From assembly GCF_020179385.1 (NCBI RefSeq), contig NZ_JAIBLJ010000034.1, positions 1 through 40,053 of the forward strand: a stretch of DNA of 40,053 nt, given 5' to 3'. The notes under the pieces were generated by a model. It searched no databases, was not told the origin of the DNA, and saw only the letters and a list, made by a program, of their open reading frames with translations. The DNA is from Alkalihalobacillus sp. YIM B00296 (lineage in GTDB: Bacteria; Bacillota; Bacilli; Bacillales; Fictibacillaceae). Below, in pieces: positions 16,084 through 24,725 of the stretch (within the stretch, counting starts at the first letter, position 1; each line of letters opens with the position of its first letter). The position numbers and the translations under genes are program-made.

Positions 16084-16112
16084 CTGACAAGAAGTATGGA
16101 TCTATCTATGCT
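16084..16112 (+). promoter_or_regulatory. Possible promoter of the toxin gene
   Basis: CTGACA (16084-16089), 17 bp, TATGCT (16107-16112). A stronger -10 match, TATGAT (16112-16117), has a poor spacer. Either gives a leader of roughly 75-80 nt before the toxin start. Confidence 0.4.
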
Positions 16113-16196
16113 ATGATAAAATGTCAAGAGAATACGGCTTTCCTGAAGGATGGTCGGCACACTCCCATGTCAGATACAAAAGGGGGTGATACCTCC

Positions 16197-16322
16197 ATGT
16201 ATGACGTTTATCAAGCACTTTCAATTATGCTCAAATTTGGGCTTCTGATCGTTGCTATACTATCTTATCACAAAAAAATAGACCCCCTTCAGCCTGAACA
16301 ACTAGGGGCAGTCAATCCTTGA
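16197..16322 (+). CDS. Holin-like small toxin (type I toxin-antitoxin)
   Basis: A 41-aa peptide: MYDVYQALSIMLKFGLLIVA, then ILSYHKK and a short tail. One hydrophobic helix (about 6-23) after an acidic/aromatic start and followed by a Lys pair is typical of the 'putative holin-like toxin' family related to TxpA/BsrG peptides, which depolarise the membrane. The longer frame from 16077 is rejected because AGGGGGTGAT (16181-16190) points at ATG 16197. Regulation is expected through an antisense RNA overlapping the 3' end; its promoter is not identified. Confidence 0.7.
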   Translation: MYDVYQALSIMLKFGLLIVAILSYHKKIDPLQPEQLGAVNP

Positions 16323-16362
16323 TACATAAGCCGATTCCCTTTCGGGGAACCGTCTATTGCAT

Positions 16363-16397
16363 GACCGTTGATGTTACCAGCACCGACGGTCTTTTTT
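16363..16397 (+). terminator. Terminator of the toxin transcript
   Basis: GACCGT (16363-16368) pairs with ACGGTC (16386-16391), followed by TTTTTT. A second hairpin, GATTCCC-TTTC-GGGGAAC, lies just upstream (about 16333-16350). Structured 3' ends like this are the usual pairing region for the antisense RNA of such toxins. Confidence 0.7.
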
Positions 16398-16739
16398 AAT
16401 ATATGTCAACTTTCTTTATTATATCCGATACAACTAAAAAAGAAAACAATATTGATTATATTAAATCTTTTTTCATTAATTTATTTACCACAGAGATGCA
16501 AATTCTTCAACGTCTTTGGATAACTTTTTTATTTCATTAATTTCCTGAAGAAACGTATGACAGTCCGAAGTGTTCAATTCACTACAAAGTATTTTAGTTA
16601 AAAAGATAATACGTGAAATACCTTCATCTAATTCTTTTTTATCTCATTCCGTTTTCGTCCATATCCACACTTCCTTATTATGTGAATATTCGCTTTTATA
16701 CTCAAAATTCCTGTTTGAATTAATATATGGATTACGGAA

Positions 16740-16970
16740 GGGAATAAAGACTAGTCTGAAGTAATTGATAAAAAATCTAATATATATGCATTGAAGTGTA
16801 TGAATCTAAGGAAAAAAACGTGCCGATTTTGTGTCGATTGAGATTAAAAATAAATAAATTGTTTTGAAAGCAGGATCCGAAAAAGCCTTGATATATTAAC
16901 ATTTTTATAATTCTTGAAAAGGGTTTGAAAGTACAAATTAATCAAGTTCGAGATGGAAGGTTCAATTGGT
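16740..16970 (+). repeat. Long direct repeat, copy A
   Basis: About 230 bp that matches 39619-39838 in the same orientation. Shared blocks include TCTGAAGTAATTGATAAAA, CGTGCCGATTTTGTG, AAAGCCTTGATATATTAAC, TTGAAAAGGGTTTGAAAGT and ATGGAAGGTTCAATTGGT. The copies differ by scattered substitutions and a few indels, so they are not a recent duplication. Together they bracket the AT-rich 22.6-kb block. The block reads like non-coding or decayed sequence near an attachment site; this role is inference. Confidence 0.8.
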
Positions 16971-17087
16971 AAACAACCTAAACGATATTTGTGAAATGTC
17001 TTTTCTATAAATTGCTATCACAAGACCATTAAATTGTAACAAAAGAGCTTAAAACATACTTATCATATACTAATGCCAATATAAAAT

Positions 17088-17118
17088 TGACCACAAAACT
17101 GACCACATTTTGACCACA
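17088..17118. repeat. Three iterated TGACCACA motifs
   Basis: TGACCACA occurs at 17088, 17100 and 17111, with spacings of 12 and 11 bp, about one helical turn each. Helically phased short repeats near recombination sites commonly bind an integrase arm domain. A parallel triplet with the same spacing lies after repeat copy B (40025-40053). Confidence 0.6.
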
Positions 17119-17502
17119 AAAAGATTACCTTTAATGTTTTTTAATAACATCCATTTTTATAAAGTGTTGATATCATGCGATTTTTACTTTTTAAAATACG
17201 TTATAAACCCCCGGGTATATGTTCCGTACACAAGTCCATCCTTGGGAACAAAAGTAATTTAATAATTCTTTCAAAACCCTTGCTATTTGTAGTAGTGAGG
17301 TTTTTTCTTTTATGGTTAATAAAATTTTGTTAAATGGCTTTTCCAATACATAGTAAGTAAAGTAAATTGAGTTAAAGAGATAATTACCCGTACTATACTA
17401 TCTTGACTATTACCTTCCTTTGTTCCCCTCAATTATAATTATTTGCTCATTACTCGATAAAGGATCTGCGTGGTCGAACGGCCACATCCAAAACCAAGTC
17501 GG

Positions 17503-17586
17503 CTAAGCCACCGTACCTAAGATGAGAAAATACTTGTGAACGCTCACCTGTCTGATCCGTTGAATTTCATACATTGTTTCCATCAT
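17503..17586 (-). other. 27-codon frame with a good SD, possibly a truncated gene start
   Basis: On the minus strand GAAAGGAGCTGTTTC precedes ATG at 17586. The frame, starting MMETMYEIQRIRQVSVHKYF, stops at 17503. It may be the 5' remnant of a larger decayed gene or a small peptide. I do not recognise it. About 150 bp to its right hold nothing I can call. Confidence 0.2.
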
Positions 17587-17749
17587 GAAACAGCTCCTTT
17601 CTTTGTTTGAAAAGAAAGGATCCCCTTTTTGGTCCAATTTCGGAATTTTACCTTCGTGAGCAAGCATGGCTTAAGCCGTTTGAGTTAGGATACTCGTATT
17701 GCTAAAATCCATTTATCTCTTTTGCTATATCTGCATCCCCCTTGCTTCT

Positions 17750-17800
17750 AACCTATAGCAATAGAAAGAAACCCTCTAGCGACAAAAAGCAAGAGGGTTT
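17750..17800 (-). terminator. Terminator of the DUF624 gene
   Basis: AAACCCTCT (17769-17777) and AGAGGGTTT (17792-17800) form a perfect 9-bp stem. Read on the minus strand it is followed by a T-rich run (TTTCTTTCTATT). It lies 17 bp beyond the stop of the minus-strand membrane protein gene. Confidence 0.75.
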
Positions 17801-17816
17801 ACCATGTACTTTAAAT

Positions 17817-18521
17817 TCAAGCATGTTTAATTTTAATAATTTGATATACACGGTGAAATTGCCAGAAGGTTACGAATGCGATGATACTCCCCATGAAAAA
17901 AGGAATCACAAAAGTAAATCTCAAACTAAATAGAAGCAAAAATAAATTAATGACTAACATAATGATTGTTTCCAGGGGTCTACCTAACGAAAGACCTACA
18001 GTGAATTTCAAAATCTGCAAAATCCCCATATGTACATGTACTATTATTGAAAAAAAATGAAATAGCATAGACACCAATACAATAAAAAATATAACAATTA
18101 ACAGGAAGAAAGATTGGAACATACTCACTTGTTTTAAATAGAAAGTATAATTAAGATAGAAAATCCATCCTATTATGATAAAAATGAAACCACCTACCAT
18201 ACTTTGAAAAAAATTTTGCTTGTAACCACGAATAAAGGTTTTAAACAATCTAACTCCATCATTCCCTGTTACCCATTTTCTTGCAACAGCAAACATTGCA
18301 GCAGTAGACGGAAAAAGAGTAAAGGGTGCGATGATACTAGTAAGGAAAAGCAGAAAGTTCAATTGATTTTTCTCAATTACAGGATTGAAAAGGAAGATCA
18401 TCATAAAGAAAACAAAAGGTAGTGAAAATAATAGCCATAAGATGTTTATGACTGAGAGACGCATGACCCATTCTGAAAACTTATATATACCACCGAAAAT
18501 ACTTTTAAGTTCCAAGTTCAA
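17817..18521 (-). CDS. DUF624 / YesL-family membrane protein
   Basis: A 234-aa integral membrane protein with about six hydrophobic helices. It begins near MNLELKSIFGGIYKFSEWVM and contains WVTGNDGVRLFKTFIRGYKQ, typical of the YesL family (PF04854). Such genes often sit beside sugar ABC transporters or glycoside degradation genes in Bacillaceae, but their role is not established. The start is TTG at 18521 behind AAGGAGG; the second TTG, three codons on, has better spacing. The gene stands alone between decayed regions. Confidence 0.75.
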   Translation of the reverse strand: MNLELKSIFGGIYKFSEWVMRLSVINILWLLFSLPFVFFMMIFLFNPVIEKNQLNFLLFLTSIIAPFTLFPSTAAMFAVARKWVTGNDGVRLFKTFIRGYKQNFFQSMVGGFIFIIIGWIFYLNYTFYLKQVSMFQSFFLLIVIFFIVLVSMLFHFFSIIVHVHMGILQILKFTVGLSLGRPLETIIMLVINLFLLLFSLRFTFVIPFFMGSIIAFVTFWQFHRVYQIIKIKHA

Positions 18522-19590
18522 TAACCTCCTTCTCCTCTAAAAAATAAAGTATTGAAGCTAACTAATTATATTTCGATATAAGCCAGTTGTCTCAATGAAT
18601 TCCCAATCCGATTTATTATGTGTCCTCGATACACTATTTTCAATATATAGTAAAACATTTTAGATTATTTGAAAAGCCCCTATTTTTTTATTGGAATAAA
18701 TGTAACTTCATTAAATAAGAGTCTACTGTGGGAAACCTGCAAATCTATCATGATATTGTTGTAGAAATGCCACAAATAAAAAAACAGAGTATTTCAATAT
18801 ATAATGATAAGTAAAAATAGTTGAGAGTTGGAGATGGAGAAATTGTCGCTCAAAAATAGTGTTTATTAAGGCAGTAACCTTTATTCGTTTACTATTCCTA
18901 GAGATCGTATCAATTTCTTCGCTCAATAACCTACCTACTAATTGCTTAGAGAGGTCGTTTTGTGAGGTTGTTAACTTAGGAGTTTCAAGAAGATGTTAAG
19001 TTGTTGCGGAGGGAGAAGAAATCACCATTAAATTATACCCATGTAGTAGTAGGGATTAGTATGTATAAACAATCTCAAATGTTATTGCTATGTGATTGAT
19101 CAAGGTTGTTAAATAAATTATAAGAACCTGGTCAATGGTGGCATAGACTGTATTGACTGATAGATAGTTTACACCTGTGGAGTGCATGTCATTACTAGCG
19201 TGTAAAATCAGAAAAGAGATTGAGTAAAAGTCTTTCTTAAGGAGGACTTTTATTTATTTTATTGATAATTAGGGAAAAGTACATAACTGATAATTTTTAG
19301 TTTTGTACGAATTTAGATGAAGATATTTTAGTTGTAGATAACGATCAAGTTCTAATAGTCAAGTCATTACGAGTCAATAGAATAAAGAAATTAAATTACG
19401 ATCTAGTAGTACTACCATATGAATAGGTCTCCATGTAGCATTTTAGATTGTGATTTTAGTATGTTGAATCGACAAGGCTTAATGATTATTTTTTCTTTTT
19501 TTCCTTATTGTATTAGGTAATGTAAATAAATAGGCGCTCAAGTTACGAACATGGAGAGTGATCACAAAATAATAAAAATTTTCAAACTAT
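18522..19590. other. Decayed intergenic region
   Basis: About 1 kb without an intact gene. Short protein-like fragments occur: plus strand around 18730-18830 (GNLQIYHDIVVEMPQIKK) and 19304-19426 (CTNLDEDILVVDNDQVLIVK). A hairpin at 19226-19251 (AAAAGTC...GACTTTT, loop TTAA) is followed by ATTTATTTT and looks like a leftover terminator. The 67-codon minus frame at 18723-18926 is probably not a gene. Confidence 0.35.
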
Positions 19591-19591
19591 A

Positions 19592-19620
19592 TTGACACTT
19601 GTAATAGTTTGCTCTAATAT
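19592..19620 (+). promoter_or_regulatory. Sigma-A promoter of the frl operon
   Basis: TTGACA (19592-19597), exactly 17 bp, TAATAT (19615-19620). The -10 overlaps the left end of the 40-bp palindrome, so a bound repressor would block RNA polymerase. Confidence 0.8.
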
Positions 19621-19655
19621 ATGATGTAACATGACGTCATGTTACATCATATATT
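19616..19655. promoter_or_regulatory. Perfect 40-bp palindromic operator (probable FrlR site)
   Basis: Each arm is 20 bp: AATATATGATGTAACATGAC and its exact reverse complement, with the centre at GACGTC. It covers the -10 and the transcription start. It is probably bound by the HutC-type regulator encoded in the same operon. The inner part (TGTAACATGACGTCATGTTA) is long enough for one or two dimers. Confidence 0.75.
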
Positions 19656-19675
19656 TAGAAAGGTTGGAGAATATC

Positions 19676-20644
19676 TTGAAAAAGGATTTTGAAAACGTTT
19701 TAAGTAAAGTAAAAGAAAAAGATGTGAAAAGTATTTATTTAGTGGGAAGTGGAGGGTCCAATGCTCTCCTTTATCCTGTTAAGTATCTACTTGATATTGA
19801 ATCGAAAAATCTCAACATTCAAATGTATAATGCTGATGAACTAGTACATCGAAATCCCAATTCTTTAAATGAATCATCTGTAGTTATCCTTACATCTCGG
19901 TCAGGGGAAACACCAGAAACAGTTAAAGCTGCAACATATGCAAGGGAGAAAGGAGCTTTGACTATTGGGGTTATTGAATTTGATAACTCATCTTTAGGAG
20001 CTGTATGTGAATTTGCAATCAAATACGGCTGGATTGACGAGGTCGATGCAATTGATGGGAACATAGGGGTTTTATATCAGCTATCCCTAGGGATAACTAG
20101 TGTTCTGGAAGGAAGCAATAATTTCGATAAATTAGTAAACAACTTGGCACGTGTACAACAGATTGCTGATAATGCCAAAAGCAAATATGATCAACTGCTA
20201 AATGAGTTTGCTGAAGAGTTCAAAGATGAGAAGGTTATTTATACATTAGCTAGTGGTGCAAGTTACGGAGCTGCTTATTCATTTGCGATTTGCACACTAA
20301 TGGAAATGCAGTGGATAAATTCTCAAGCGATTCATTCAGGAGAATACTTCCACGGACCTTTTGAAATCGTTGAAGCTGATGTACCTGTCATTCAACTTAT
20401 AGGCCTTGATAGGACTAGACCTATGGATGAACGAGCATTTGATTTTACAAGTACGCACACTAAAAAATTAATGGTCTTGGATGCAAAGGATATGGGGTTT
20501 GAAGAAATTGATGAAGATATGAGAGGATACCTTGCTCCTTTAGTATTTACCCAGTTGTTATGGAAATTTGCATATAAGTTAGCTGATTATCGAGGCCATC
20601 CAATGTTTACTTCTCGTAGATACATGACGAAAATTGAGTATTAA
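19676..20644 (+). CDS. frlB: Fructoselysine-6-phosphate deglycase-like SIS protein
   Basis: 322 aa from TTG 19676, which has AGGTTGGAG at good spacing. The in-frame ATG at 19631 is rejected because it lies within the operator palindrome at the predicted transcription start. Two SIS (sugar isomerase) domains are present: SIYLVGSGGSNALLYPVKY and LTSRSGETPETVKA in the first, and YTLASGASYGAAYSFAICTL with HSGEYFHGPFEIVE in the second. FrlB splits fructoselysine-6-phosphate into glucose-6-phosphate and lysine. The operon order matches the Bacillus frl system; a deglycase for a related Amadori product is also possible. Confidence 0.82.
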   Translation: MKKDFENVLSKVKEKDVKSIYLVGSGGSNALLYPVKYLLDIESKNLNIQMYNADELVHRNPNSLNESSVVILTSRSGETPETVKAATYAREKGALTIGVIEFDNSSLGAVCEFAIKYGWIDEVDAIDGNIGVLYQLSLGITSVLEGSNNFDKLVNNLARVQQIADNAKSKYDQLLNEFAEEFKDEKVIYTLASGASYGAAYSFAICTLMEMQWINSQAIHSGEYFHGPFEIVEADVPVIQLIGLDRTRPMDERAFDFTSTHTKKLMVLDAKDMGFEEIDEDMRGYLAPLVFTQLLWKFAYKLADYRGHPMFTSRRYMTKIEY

Positions 20645-20725
20645 TGAATTCTAAAAGATTCTAATTTTCGCTTATTTATAATGTTCTTAAATAATTTATT
20701 TCAAATTATGCAAAGGGGTGGGAAC

Positions 20726-22000
20726 ATGAGCAAGAAGATTAGTTGGATAATGTGTGGTCTACTAGCGATTTTGGTAATGGGTTGCTCTGCTAATGTGGAA
20801 GAAACGAATAGTGATCAAGGTGAAGACGTAGTTACTCTATCATTTTTTAATCGTTGGCCAGTTGAGCCAGAAAACACCTACTTTAAAACACTCATCGAAG
20901 AGTTTGAGAAAGAAAATCCAAATATTAAAATTGATATGGAAAGTGTCCAAGAGCAAGCGTATAAGGACAAAGTTAGAGTAATAATGGGTACAGCCGATAC
21001 GCCAGATATTTTTTATAGCTGGAGCGGTGAGTTTGCAAAGAGTTTTGCCCGTGGAAACAAGGCGCTAGACCTAACAAGTTACTTGGAGGCAGACAGTGAA
21101 TGGTTCGAGAGGATCTATGCTGCACAATTTGGCCCTTTCTCTATGGATGATAAAATTTATGGTATTCCAATTACAATGGATCAGAAAATATTTTATTATA
21201 ACAAAAATATTTTTGATCAACTAGGGATTGATCCTCCACAAACATGGAAGGATTTTGTAACGGTCACTGAAGAAATTAAAAATGCAGGTATTGTTCCAAT
21301 TTCCTTTGGAAATAAAGAGCCATGGGCGGTTGCTCACTATTTAACCACGTTAAACCAAAAAATGGTACCTGAAGACGTACGTTTGGGAGATTATGAGGGA
21401 TCGTCTTCTGATTCCTTTACACACCCAGGTTATATAGAGGCGCTTAAAACATTACAGGAAGTTGTGAAATATACAAACGAAGATCCTAATTCTTTAAGTT
21501 ATGACTTCTCTAAACAATTATTTATTAATGAGGAAGCCGCTATGATTTACGAACAAACTAGTCAGATTCCGCAGTACGATACTTCATTTGAAATAGGCAT
21601 CTTTGAATTTCCACAACTATCTGAACAGAAAGGTGATCCTAACTACATAACCGGAGCACCACAAGGTTACATGATCTCAGCTAATACTGAACACCCTGCC
21701 GAAGCTGTTAAATTCCTTAAATTTATGACAACAAAAGAAATGGGTCAAAAACTTTTTGAAGAAACAGGATTAATTAGTGCGGTTACAGGTGCAGTTAATG
21801 AGGAGAATGCTAATCAGGCACAATTAGATTCTATGAAACAAATAGATGAAGCGGACAACACAGCATTATGGTTGGATACTGCGATAGATATAAAAATCGT
21901 AAATGCATATTTAAGTAGCACACAGTTGATGTTAGTAGGTGAAAAGACACCAGAAGAGGTAATGGAAGATGTCCATAATGCAGCAAGAAGTCTAAATTAA
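20726..22000 (+). CDS. frlO: Sugar/Amadori-product ABC transporter binding lipoprotein
   Basis: 424 aa from ATG 20726 with AGGGGTGGG; the frame extends upstream to 20681 but lacks an SD there. Lipoprotein signal MSKKISWIMCGLLAILVMGC. The mature part is a family-1 extracellular solute-binding protein (SFFNRWPVEPENTYFKTLIE; YGIPITMDQKIFYYNKNIF). It would capture fructose-amino acids outside the cell and deliver them to FrlNM. Confidence 0.82.
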   Translation: MSKKISWIMCGLLAILVMGCSANVEETNSDQGEDVVTLSFFNRWPVEPENTYFKTLIEEFEKENPNIKIDMESVQEQAYKDKVRVIMGTADTPDIFYSWSGEFAKSFARGNKALDLTSYLEADSEWFERIYAAQFGPFSMDDKIYGIPITMDQKIFYYNKNIFDQLGIDPPQTWKDFVTVTEEIKNAGIVPISFGNKEPWAVAHYLTTLNQKMVPEDVRLGDYEGSSSDSFTHPGYIEALKTLQEVVKYTNEDPNSLSYDFSKQLFINEEAAMIYEQTSQIPQYDTSFEIGIFEFPQLSEQKGDPNYITGAPQGYMISANTEHPAEAVKFLKFMTTKEMGQKLFEETGLISAVTGAVNEENANQAQLDSMKQIDEADNTALWLDTAIDIKIVNAYLSSTQLMLVGEKTPEEVMEDVHNAARSLN

Positions 22001-22059
22001 TAGACAAATTAATATAAGGGGGAGCCATTCCCCCTTTAATAAGTAATTGGGGGGATACT

Positions 22060-22941
22060 ATGGATACAAAGCACAAATGGACTCCTTACTATTTCTTAGC
22101 ATTACCATCACTCATGTTGCTGATATTCGTATATGTTCCAATTTTTCAAAATATTGGGCTCAGCTTTTATCAGTGGAATCCATTTATGGAAGGGAAAAAC
22201 TATATTGGGTTCCAAAACTTTATTAATTTGTTTAAAGACCCCATTTTTTATACGGCACTAAAAAATAATATATTATACGTAATAATATCAGTTGTTTTTC
22301 AGGTCGGTGGAGGACTCATTGTAGCTGCAATTTTAGAAGATACAGTTATTAGGAAGTTGTCACCTGTTTTTAGGACAATATATTTTATTCCTGCTGTTAT
22401 TTCTACTATTGTCATCGCAATTCTGTTTGATTTTATTTATAACCCACAGATAGGACTTCTTAATGAATTTTTGAATTTAGTTGGTCTTGATCAATTAACC
22501 AAAGCTTGGCTGGGTGATAGTACAACAGCGATATTTGCCGTAATTGCAGTTTCACAATGGAAAAGTATTGGGTATATTGCAATTTTCTTCATCATTGCGA
22601 TTCAAAATATTCCCAATGAACTTTATGAAGCTGCTGAGCTAGACGGGGCGGGTCGAATTAACAAGTTTATACATATTACTGTGCCACGGGTTAAAGAAAT
22701 TACTTTTGTCACAACTGCTGTCACTGTCTGTGAAGCATTTACCGTATTCAATGAGCCATATATGTTAACAGGTGGGGGACCTGGTGATTCCTCACAGGTA
22801 CTGTCAACATATATATATAAAGCTGCTTTTACTAACAATGAAATGGGATATGCAGCCACAATATCAACCATTCTTTTAATAATTACCTTAATCTTTTCTA
22901 TAGTTCAACTATGGCTGTTTAGAAGTGGTAAGGAGGAATGA
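22060..22941 (+). CDS. frlN: Sugar-type ABC permease
   Basis: A 293-aa inner-membrane permease of the MalF/LacF-like class. The cytoplasmic coupling loop reads ELYEAAELDGAGRINKFIHI (the EAA motif), and six helices are predicted. Start ATG behind TTGGGGGG. It is 59 nt after frlO, whose end is followed by a small GGGGGAGCCATTCCCCC hairpin that could lower permease expression relative to the binding protein. It pairs with FrlM. Confidence 0.85.
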   Translation: MDTKHKWTPYYFLALPSLMLLIFVYVPIFQNIGLSFYQWNPFMEGKNYIGFQNFINLFKDPIFYTALKNNILYVIISVVFQVGGGLIVAAILEDTVIRKLSPVFRTIYFIPAVISTIVIAILFDFIYNPQIGLLNEFLNLVGLDQLTKAWLGDSTTAIFAVIAVSQWKSIGYIAIFFIIAIQNIPNELYEAAELDGAGRINKFIHITVPRVKEITFVTTAVTVCEAFTVFNEPYMLTGGGPGDSSQVLSTYIYKAAFTNNEMGYAATISTILLIITLIFSIVQLWLFRSGKEE

Positions 22942-22945
22942 TTAC

Positions 22946-23809
22946 TTGTATAATAATAAAACATTAGTGAATCCTAAAAAGCCTTCTTTAAAGAAAACAA
23001 TCGGGTTAATAACAGTTTATACTTTTCTAATTGGATATTTATTAATTGTATTATACCCTTTGTTTTGGATGGTTATTAGTTCTTTTAAAGATACTAGTGA
23101 AATTTTTCGTAGTGTATGGGCATTGCCAGAAAAATGGTTGTTTCAAAACTTTATTGATGCATGGAATAATGGAATCGCAGAATACTTTGTTAATAGTATA
23201 ATTGTTACAAGTGTTTCTGTAATACTAACAGTCTTTCTAGGGGCGTTAGGGGCATTTGGACTGTCTAGGTTTAAATTTCGTGGTCAAAATATTTTGCTAA
23301 TTGTAACCATGGGTAGCTTAATGGTCTCACCACAAATTAGTTTAATACCATTATATGAGTTAATGCAATCGTTTGGATTATACGACTCACTTTGGGCTTT
23401 GATACTACCTTACATTGCTTATCGTCTTCCGTTTACTCTATTGTTAATTCGTGGTTTTTTCCTATCAATCCCAAAGGATTATGAGGAGGCAGCGTTTATC
23501 GATGGATACAATATCTACCAAGTGTTTTTTTATTTGTTTATTCCCATGAGCTTACCTATCTTGTGTACTGCAGCAATAATGTCAGCATATTTTTCATGGA
23601 ATGAATTTTTGTTCGCAATTGTTTTTATAAATTCTGATAGTCTAAGAACTATTCCTGCTGGATTATTGCAGTTTAGAGGAGTTCTCGAAACAAATTGGGG
23701 TGTATTGTTAGCAGGTTTAACAATATCAGCAATACCTATTATATCTTTGTTTCTGTTTATGCAAAAATATTTCTTGAGAGGACTTGCAGGTGGTGGAGTT
23801 AAGGGTTAA
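22946..23809 (+). CDS. frlM: Sugar-type ABC permease
   Basis: 287 aa from TTG 22946, behind AAGGAGG (22930-22936). The frame continues upstream to GTG 22925, but that start lacks an SD. MalG/LacG-like permease with the EAA motif in PKDYEEAAFIDGYNIYQVFF and six helices, ending LRGLAGGGVKG as is usual for the family. No ATPase gene is present in the operon, so the energy subunit must come from elsewhere, as MsmX-type shared ATPases do in Bacillus. Confidence 0.85.
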   Translation: MYNNKTLVNPKKPSLKKTIGLITVYTFLIGYLLIVLYPLFWMVISSFKDTSEIFRSVWALPEKWLFQNFIDAWNNGIAEYFVNSIIVTSVSVILTVFLGALGAFGLSRFKFRGQNILLIVTMGSLMVSPQISLIPLYELMQSFGLYDSLWALILPYIAYRLPFTLLLIRGFFLSIPKDYEEAAFIDGYNIYQVFFYLFIPMSLPILCTAAIMSAYFSWNEFLFAIVFINSDSLRTIPAGLLQFRGVLETNWGVLLAGLTISAIPIISLFLFMQKYFLRGLAGGGVKG

Positions 23810-23833
23810 ATAAGATAATAGGAGAAATGTTTA

Positions 23834-24580
23834 ATGTTACTAGATAATAATAGTTCTAAACCATTATATGTCCAAATTATTGAATTAATAAAAAAAGATA
23901 TAAAATCGCAAAAATATGAAAAAGGTACAAGATTACCATCAGAAATTGAATTAGGAGAAATTTATGATGTTAGTAGGATTACTATAAGAAAGGCTATAAC
24001 TGAGTTAGAAAAAGAGGGAGTATTAAATAAGCAACATGGTAAGGGAACTTTTGTGTCCGAAGTAAAGGTTAAACGCGAACTTATGGCATTGAATGGGTTC
24101 TCTGATTTTTTAATGAGCTTAGGGAATAAAGTCGACAACCATATAATATCAAATGAAGTCGTACCTGCTGATGAATTAATTGCTGAAAAACTACAGGTAA
24201 AGGATCATTCGAAAATACTAAAGTTACAAAGATTACAATTAATGAATAACGATCCAATTCATTTAGAAACTGGTTTCTATCCACTGGATCGATTTCCAGA
24301 TTTAGCTGAATATGCAATTGACTATAGTTCAATTTATAAATTATTGAGAGAACGTTATAATGTTAAGCCTTCCTATGATAACAAACTTATAAAATTTGAG
24401 ATGGCTACAAAAGAAAAATCCTCATTTTTAAAGTGTGCAGTAGGATCTCCACTTTATTTTATTGAAAAGACTGATTACGATGAACGAGGTATTCCAATTC
24501 ATAACTCTTATTCATTTCTTCCGACATCTAAAGTTGTTTTTGAAGCCTCAACAAAGCCTAATAGCAACCGATCTCTATAG
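23834..24580 (+). CDS. frlR: GntR/HutC-family regulator of the frl operon
   Basis: 248 aa. N-terminal winged helix at about 8-75 (SRITIRKAITELEKEGVLNK, then QHGKGTFVSE) and a C-terminal UTRA ligand domain (LQRLQLMNNDPIHLETGFYP; PLYFIEKTDYDERG). HutC-type proteins of sugar operons bind phosphorylated sugars. Placed between the permease genes and the kinase gene. It very likely binds the 40-bp palindrome at the head of the operon. Start ATG 23834 behind TAGGAGA. Confidence 0.82.
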   Translation: MLLDNNSSKPLYVQIIELIKKDIKSQKYEKGTRLPSEIELGEIYDVSRITIRKAITELEKEGVLNKQHGKGTFVSEVKVKRELMALNGFSDFLMSLGNKVDNHIISNEVVPADELIAEKLQVKDHSKILKLQRLQLMNNDPIHLETGFYPLDRFPDLAEYAIDYSSIYKLLRERYNVKPSYDNKLIKFEMATKEKSSFLKCAVGSPLYFIEKTDYDERGIPIHNSYSFLPTSKVVFEASTKPNSNRSL

Positions 24581-24725
24581 TGAGAAAAGAATAAGATTGG
24601 TTAAATATTGAGTTCAATACTCGTTTAACTAGCTGGAAACTTTTCGCTAAACAACTGTCAGCTTTAGTATCCAATTTTTTATAGGATAACTAGTTTTAAT
24701 TTACTATGGAGGAAAGAGGTATAAA

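Larger units (their letters stand above)
16398..17502. other. Non-coding region with repeat copy A and an iterated motif
   Basis: About 1.1 kb of AT-rich DNA with no convincing gene. It holds repeat copy A (16740-16970) and the TGACCACA triplet (17088-17118), both listed separately. The 64-codon plus-strand frame at 16570-16764 runs into the repeat and has no SD of note. Confidence 0.4.

Noticed and set aside
16077-16196. 81-aa version of the toxin gene
   Set aside because: The upstream part has no SD, overlaps the likely promoter and leader, and is unlike the family; the SD points at ATG 16197.
16570-16764. 64-codon plus-strand frame
   Set aside because: AT-rich, no SD, and runs into repeat copy A, which is non-coding in both copies.
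17088-17118. CRISPR-type repeat (TGACCACA triplet)
   Set aside because: Units are 8 bp with 3-4 bp gaps, no spacers of usual length and no cas genes.
18723-18926. 67-codon minus-strand frame
   Set aside because: No SD or family features; lies in a decayed region with fragments on the other strand.
19631-19675. N-terminal extension of frlB from ATG 19631
   Set aside because: The ATG lies inside the operator palindrome at the predicted transcription start and lacks an SD; TTG 19676 has a good one.
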